A model generated the notes under the pieces. It worked only from the letters and a program-made list of their open reading frames with translations. It was not told the origin of the DNA and searched no databases. A stretch of DNA of 64,000 bases from Nitrospirota bacterium (GTDB lineage Bacteria; Nitrospirota; Thermodesulfovibrionia; Thermodesulfovibrionales; UBA6898), in assembly GCA_016214855.1 (NCBI GenBank), contig JACRMT010000018.1:62001-126000 (forward strand), given 5' to 3'. Made by a program: the position numbers and the translations under genes. The number at the start of each line of letters is the position of its first letter. Position 1 is the stretch's first letter. Below are positions 59,601 to 64,000 of this stretch, piece after piece.

Positions 59601-61622
59601 ATGATCGACAACACAGACTTTTTCAGCGCAAGCGAGATCGAAGAGCTCAGGAAGGCTTTCTTTGCCCAGGCTCACGAGATCCTTGAGAATCTCCAGGATG
59701 CCCTGCTGCAGCTCGAAAAGGTCCCGGAGGATGCGGAAACGCTCAAAGCGGTGAAACGCTTTGTGCATACGCTGAAGGGTGATGCGAACTCCATCGGTTT
59801 GACAGAGGTCGGAACTCTCTGTCACAGCCTTGAAGATCTTCTGATCAGATATGCTGAACCTGCTTCCCGGGCAGGCAGCGGCATGATAGAGGTCTTCCTT
59901 TCTGCTGTTGATGTCATGCAGCGGATCGTCTCAGAAAACGAGCGCGGCACAAACGGCACCAGCATTCAGGAGGTCATGGCGCGGATCGCTGCACATGTCA
60001 GGAATACTGCTGCCGAAGCGGAAGGCAGCCGGACCGGGCAGGAGGAGCAGGCTCATCTCAGGCTGACGGAATATCAGTCGCTGCAGGCTGCCGAGGTCTT
60101 GCAGGGTGACGGTGCTGTTTTTGATATCGAGGTCGATTTTCATGCTCTCTGCCGTGAGAGGAGCATTGCGATCTTTATGGTGCGTCATCAACTGAGCAGC
60201 ATAGGCCGTGTTATTGCAACAGTTCCTGAACCGGAGGACACGGCGGCCGATACCGCAGATAACGTTTCGTTTGTGCTCGCCTCAGAAGCGGCTTCTGATG
60301 TTATCCGTACGCAGGCATCGGTGGCCGGCATTACTGCGGGAATAAGGATCAGGGCAAGGGAGTATCGTGCAGAAAGGAGGTCCGGCACCGGAGCAGAGGC
60401 ATCTGCAGTGCAGACTGCCGGCGAAACACTCCGCATCGATGCCTCAAAGATCGATCGCGTGATGAACCTTGTCGGTGAGCTGATCATCGGACGCTCGATG
60501 ATCGAGCAGATTTCCCACGATGCCGGCGAGTCAGAGGTCATGGGAGATGTGGCCAGGCGGCTTGCCTCTGCCAATGCTTACCTGGGCCGTACGGTCTCGG
60601 ACCTTCAGATGGTTGCCATGAAGATGCGGATGGTTCCGGTGAATCAGGTCTTCAGAAAGTTCCCCAAGATCGTCCGCGATCTCTCTGCTGAAAAGAACAA
60701 GTCCGTACAACTCGTGATACGCGGCAAGGAGACGGAACTTGACAAGAGCATTGTGGACGCGCTGGGTGAGCCGCTGTCCCATATCATCAGGAACTCTATC
60801 GATCACGGTATTGAGGACATTCAGACCAGAAAAGAGCTCGGCAAGAGCGAAGAAGCAACGATCGGCCTCAGCGCCTATCATGAGGCTGCCCGCATCGTCA
60901 TCGAGATCTCGGACGATGGCCGCGGGATCGACGCGGTGAAATTAAGAGAAAAGGCGATAGCGCAGGGTTTCATAACCCAGGCCGATGCAGAAAAGCTCTC
61001 AGACCAGGAAGCGATGAATCTGATCTTCTATGCCGGGTTGAGCACCGCTGAAGTGGTGAGTGAGACCTCGGGCCGCGGGGTCGGCATGGATGCGGTGAAG
61101 GCTGCGGTTGAAGGAATGAAGGGCACCATAGAGGTAGAATCCGCAAGGGGAACCGGCACAACGTTCAGACTGCGGCTCCCGCTCACCCTTGCCGTTATCA
61201 AAGCCCTGCTGGTAGAGGTGAGCGAGCGGAGCTATGCCATTCCGGTCCCGATGGTCAGCGAGGTCATACGCGTTTCTGATGATACCCTCCTGACTGTCGA
61301 CGGCAGGGAGGTCATCCGGTTGCGGGACCGCATTATATCGGTTGTCCGTCTCAACGATCTGTTCGGGTACAACGATATTGGGGAGCGCAGGAAGACACTG
61401 GTCATACTGAGCGTCAGGGGCGGCCATCTGGGCCTGCTTGTTGACCGCCTGACCTGTCAGCAGGAGCTTGTGATAAAGGCGATAAATACCAGCTATACGA
61501 GGTCGGAGCTTGTATCAGGAGCATCGATCCTCGGAAACGGCAGGGTTGTTCTGATACTCGATGTTGCCGCCCTTTTCAAAAAGGCGGTCGAAAACGAAAA
61601 GAAAAGGATGGCTGTTGTCTGA
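59601..61622 (+). CDS. cheA: CheA chemotaxis histidine kinase
   Basis: A 673-residue kinase. P1 Hpt domain with H56 (RFVHTLKGDANSIGL), a middle P2-like domain (about 150-250), P3 dimerisation (SKIDRVMNLVGELIIGRSM), P4 ATPase (LSHIIRNSIDHGIED; SDDGRGID; GRGVGMDAVK; GTTFRLRLPLTLAVIKALLV) and P5 CheW-like domain. All catalytic boxes are present. It phosphorylates the receivers and CheB of this operon. Confidence 0.96.
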   Translation: MIDNTDFFSASEIEELRKAFFAQAHEILENLQDALLQLEKVPEDAETLKAVKRFVHTLKGDANSIGLTEVGTLCHSLEDLLIRYAEPASRAGSGMIEVFLSAVDVMQRIVSENERGTNGTSIQEVMARIAAHVRNTAAEAEGSRTGQEEQAHLRLTEYQSLQAAEVLQGDGAVFDIEVDFHALCRERSIAIFMVRHQLSSIGRVIATVPEPEDTAADTADNVSFVLASEAASDVIRTQASVAGITAGIRIRAREYRAERRSGTGAEASAVQTAGETLRIDASKIDRVMNLVGELIIGRSMIEQISHDAGESEVMGDVARRLASANAYLGRTVSDLQMVAMKMRMVPVNQVFRKFPKIVRDLSAEKNKSVQLVIRGKETELDKSIVDALGEPLSHIIRNSIDHGIEDIQTRKELGKSEEATIGLSAYHEAARIVIEISDDGRGIDAVKLREKAIAQGFITQADAEKLSDQEAMNLIFYAGLSTAEVVSETSGRGVGMDAVKAAVEGMKGTIEVESARGTGTTFRLRLPLTLAVIKALLVEVSERSYAIPVPMVSEVIRVSDDTLLTVDGREVIRLRDRIISVVRLNDLFGYNDIGERRKTLVILSVRGGHLGLLVDRLTCQQELVIKAINTSYTRSELVSGASILGNGRVVLILDVAALFKKAVENEKKRMAVV

Positions 61623-61624
61623 TC

Positions 61625-62701
61625 ATGATACGGGTCCTTGTGGTTGACGATTCGGCGCTTATGCGTAAAATGCTTTCCCAGATCCTCAGATCAGATCCGG
61701 GGATCGAGGTCATTGATACGGCAATGGACGGAGTTTTTGCCCTGACAAAGATCGAGAAACTGCGGCCTGACGTTATCACGCTTGATATTGATATGCCCCG
61801 CATGAATGGCATCGAGGCGCTCAAACATATTGTCGAAGAGTTCGGGATCCCCACGATCATCGTCAGCTCCATGGCAAGCAGGAATGCAGAGATGACCCTG
61901 AAGGCGCTTGAGATCGGGGCGTTCGATTTTATCCTGAAGCCGCAGAACGCCATATCGGTCCATATACAGGATATCGCTGCCGAGATCATCAGCAAGGTGC
62001 GGGCCGCATCGGAGAACCCTATTGCCAGGCTGAAGATGAAGAAGATCCCTGAGCCAGGGAGCAGGGAGCAGAAGAAACCGCTGGAGCAGGGAGTGTCGCC
62101 CGAGAGCCTCCTTGCGATAGGCATATCCACGGGAGGACCGAATGCCCTGAGCTATCTGCTCCCCCTTCTGCCCAGGAAATTTCCGGCAGGAGTAGTGATC
62201 GTCCAGCATATGCCGGAAGGATTCACCGGGATGTTTGCCTCGCGTCTGAACGCGATCTGCGAAATTGAGGTGAAAGAGGCAAGGGACGGAGATCTCGTTC
62301 TTCCGGGCAGGGTGTTGATCGCTCCCGGCAATCAGCATCTGAAGATCAAGCGTCTGCCGCTCGGCGCCATTGCCGTACTCAGTGCAGCAGCGCCGGTAAA
62401 CGGCCATAAACCGTCGGCAGATGTACTCTTTTGCTCGGCAGCCCGGGAATATGGTCCCATGGTCACGGGCATGATCATGACCGGGATGGGAAATGACGGG
62501 GCTCAGGGCATGGCCGAGATCCACCGCAGCGGAGGGTTTACGGTTGCCCAGGAGGAGAAGAGCTGCGTTGTCTTCGGCATGCCCAAGGCGGCGATAGAAC
62601 TGGGCGTGATCGATCGGGTCATAGCTCTTGAAGAGATATCAGAATTCTTACTAAAACGGTTTTGCCATAAGGAGGAACACTATGGGACAGTCAGGTGCTG
62701 A
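61625..62701 (+). CDS. cheB: CheB methylesterase
   Basis: A 358-residue receptor methylesterase. Receiver domain with D54 (VITLDIDMPRMNG) controls a C-terminal hydrolase with the serine in GISTGGPNAL, histidine in VQHMPEGFTGMF and aspartate in GMGNDGAQGM. The linker is about 30 residues, rich in Q, K and E. Its last 20 bases overlap the following cheY. Confidence 0.95.
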   Translation: MIRVLVVDDSALMRKMLSQILRSDPGIEVIDTAMDGVFALTKIEKLRPDVITLDIDMPRMNGIEALKHIVEEFGIPTIIVSSMASRNAEMTLKALEIGAFDFILKPQNAISVHIQDIAAEIISKVRAASENPIARLKMKKIPEPGSREQKKPLEQGVSPESLLAIGISTGGPNALSYLLPLLPRKFPAGVVIVQHMPEGFTGMFASRLNAICEIEVKEARDGDLVLPGRVLIAPGNQHLKIKRLPLGAIAVLSAAAPVNGHKPSADVLFCSAAREYGPMVTGMIMTGMGNDGAQGMAEIHRSGGFTVAQEEKSCVVFGMPKAAIELGVIDRVIALEEISEFLLKRFCHKEEHYGTVRC

Positions 62702-63089
62702 AAAAGGAATAAAGCAATTCACCTGTCTTATTGCGGACGATTCCGAGTTCGCACGCCGGACCATAACCAAGGTCCTGGCAGCGATCGGCGGAAATGTCAT
62801 TGCTGAGGCCTCAAACGGTCAGGAGGCGGTGGATCTGTACACCAAACTGCATCCCGATCTGGTCCTGCTCGACGTGACCATGCCGGTCCTTGACGGCGTG
62901 GATACGCTTCGCAAGATACTGGAGAACGACAGTTCGGCACGGGTGATCATGGTGAGCGCGGTCGGCCATCGGGAGATGATATGGAAGGCCATCTGCATCG
63001 GAGCAAAGCATTATGTGACCAAACCCTATTCGCCTGATTATGTCAGCACGATCATCAGGTCAGTCGTAAGCAGCGGGGGTGCACAATGA
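62682..63089 (+). CDS. cheY: CheY-like response regulator
   Basis: A 135-residue receiver: CLIADDSEFARRTI (acidic pair), D64 in VLLDVTMPVLDG, VMVSAVGHREM, and KHYVTKPYSP. GGAGG precedes ATG 62682, which lies inside the end of cheB. Linked by overlap to a CheX-type phosphatase, so it is the best candidate for the phosphatase's substrate. Confidence 0.93.
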   Translation: MGQSGAEKGIKQFTCLIADDSEFARRTITKVLAAIGGNVIAEASNGQEAVDLYTKLHPDLVLLDVTMPVLDGVDTLRKILENDSSARVIMVSAVGHREMIWKAICIGAKHYVTKPYSPDYVSTIIRSVVSSGGAQ

Positions 63090-63547
63090 GATATGAGTTC
63101 ATCGGGCCTTTTGTTTCATCGACCATGCAGGTACTCGATAAAGTAGTGCAATGTGACATAACCAAGGGCAATCTCAGCCTCATAAACAGCAGGGATATGA
63201 GCGGCGAGATAGCGGTTATGATAGAAGTGCAGGATCATGCCCGCGGCAGCATTATCGTGAACATGGACCGTTCGACCGCTGTCCGCATAAGCAACGTAAT
63301 GAATGGCGAGCAGGCTGACTCTCTCTCTGCGCTGGCCATGGATTCGATAGCGGAACTGGCGAATATGATCGCCGGCAATGCGGTCAGCACCCTCAATGAC
63401 CTGGGGTTTGACTTCAAGCTGCGGGCTCCCCGGTTCCTGACACGGGAAAATATTGACGAAGACAAGTCGGGCCTGGAGATCTTCCAGGTGCCGCTTTTTA
63501 CTGAATGCGGCGAGGTAACGGTCAATGCCCTGCTGGAGGGACACTGA
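63086..63547 (+). CDS. cheX: CheX-type CheY-P phosphatase
   Basis: A 153-residue protein of the CheC/CheX/FliY phosphatase family. The catalytic helix MDSIAELANMIAGNAVSTL has the glutamate and asparagine used to hydrolyse CheY-phosphate. Single motif and dimer-type length fit CheX rather than CheC. ATGA overlap with the upstream cheY and overlap with the next receiver. Confidence 0.85.
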   Translation: MRYEFIGPFVSSTMQVLDKVVQCDITKGNLSLINSRDMSGEIAVMIEVQDHARGSIIVNMDRSTAVRISNVMNGEQADSLSALAMDSIAELANMIAGNAVSTLNDLGFDFKLRAPRFLTRENIDEDKSGLEIFQVPLFTECGEVTVNALLEGH

Positions 63548-63918
63548 TGGCACAGCGCAATATACTTGTTGTGGATGACTCGGCGATGATGCGTCAGCTC
63601 ATCTCGATGGCCGTCAGAAAGGTAGTTCTGGGCGTCTCTGTTTCGGAGGCGGCCAATGGCCGTGATGCGCTTGCCATGCTCAGGGCCCGGCATTTTGACC
63701 TGGTGCTGACCGATATGCAGATGCCGGAAATGGACGGAGGAGAACTGATAAAGAATGTCAGGAGGGATATGGGCAACACGCTCCCGATCATCGTGGTCAC
63801 GACCAAGGGAGAAGAGCTGGACAGGGAGAGCGGGATCGCAAGCGGGGCAGACAGTTATCTTACCAAGCCGGTGAATCCGCAGGAACTGAGAGAGACCGTA
63901 AACAGGTACCTGAAATAA
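63547..63918 (+). CDS. CheY-like response regulator
   Basis: A 123-residue receiver with ILVVDDSAMMRQLISMAV, D56 in LVLTDMQMPEMDGGEL, VVTTKGEELDRE (threonine switch) and YLTKPVNPQELR. ATG 63547 overlaps the cheX stop; an upstream frame to 63505 is out of the gene. Its DDSAMMR and MQMPEMDG style matches motor-binding CheY proteins. Confidence 0.92.
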   Translation: MAQRNILVVDDSAMMRQLISMAVRKVVLGVSVSEAANGRDALAMLRARHFDLVLTDMQMPEMDGGELIKNVRRDMGNTLPIIVVTTKGEELDRESGIASGADSYLTKPVNPQELRETVNRYLK

Positions 63919-64000
63919 ATGGCGACAGCAGGCGTTATACGATCGGAACTGAATCTCCTTTTTGTTGACGATGAGAAGGGGATCCTCGATTCTTTCAGCC
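63919..64000 (+). CDS. response regulator, N-terminal part
   Basis: ATG 63919 follows the previous stop directly. The 27 visible codons read MATAGVIRSELNLLFVDDEKGILDSFS, with the FVDDE acidic pair of a receiver domain. The gene runs off the window, so its output domain is unknown. Confidence 0.8.
   Translation, partial: MATAGVIRSELNLLFVDDEKGILDSFS

Overview
The window is 64 kb of bacterial chromosome from a motile Gram-negative organism. Outer-membrane TolC, periplasmic adaptors, lipoproteins, a c-type heme motif and a large chemotaxis operon support this. The mix of small Fe-S proteins, heme and c-di-GMP sensing, a CcdA-type redox protein and a likely selenoprotein suggests an anaerobic or microaerophilic bacterium, possibly Nitrospirota or a deltaproteobacterial lineage. 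That placement is an inference from gene content only. No rRNA or tRNA gene was seen.

Layout. 0-4.3 kb: 3' end of glucose-6-phosphate isomerase, a nuclease remnant, a hicBA pair whose toxin is frameshifted, a DinB-fold protein, an RluD-type pseudouridine synthase and two small enzymes of unknown role. 4.4-12 kb: an efflux operon with an ArsR-type repressor, TolC, adaptor and RND pump, followed by a thioredoxin-like protein, a CcdA-like membrane protein and a zinc ribbon. 12-21.8 kb: an accessory region with a plasmalogen-desaturase-like protein, lipoproteins, decayed genes, four toxin-antitoxin pairs (HigBA, VapBC, ParDE-like, HicBA), a cupredoxin and an AIPR abortive-infection protein. Five same-strand copies of an intergenic repeat punctuate it, and four of these carry a conserved promoter-like pair of hexamers. 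21.8-27.8 kb: an AddAB-like helicase-nuclease pair.

27.8-39 kb: signalling genes. These are a hybrid histidine kinase with an ethylene-receptor-like copper-site membrane domain, a 5'-nucleotidase, and a c-di-GMP operon (PhnD-like binding protein plus a GGDEF-EAL protein with a periplasmic CxxCH heme motif) read from a c-di-GMP-I riboswitch whose output appears to be a hairpin hiding the ribosome-binding site. RluB, AspRS and a cysteine-rich PAS protein follow. 39-52.5 kb: mostly housekeeping genes (MutS2, ferredoxin, ABC-F, MTA phosphorylase, Apt, Maf, a YhiN-like flavoprotein, radical SAM protein and glycosyltransferase). Among them is a rhodanese-ferritin fusion with an in-frame UGA exactly at the rhodanese catalytic cysteine, followed by a good bacterial SECIS-like hairpin.

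52.6-64 kb: a free-standing structured RNA gene with its own promoter and terminator (possibly HEARO/omega-RNA-like), then a chemosensory operon: PstS-like binding protein, CheW, LivJ-like binding protein, chemoreceptor, CheR, response regulator, CheA, CheB, CheY, CheX and two more receiver proteins, the last cut by the window edge. A duplicated leader of about 115 bp precedes both the PstS-like gene and cheW.

The strongest candidates for something unusual are the selenocysteine rhodanese-ferritin, the self-contained RNA gene at 52.7 kb, the repeat-punctuated toxin-antitoxin array, and the riboswitch-controlled heme/c-di-GMP operon.
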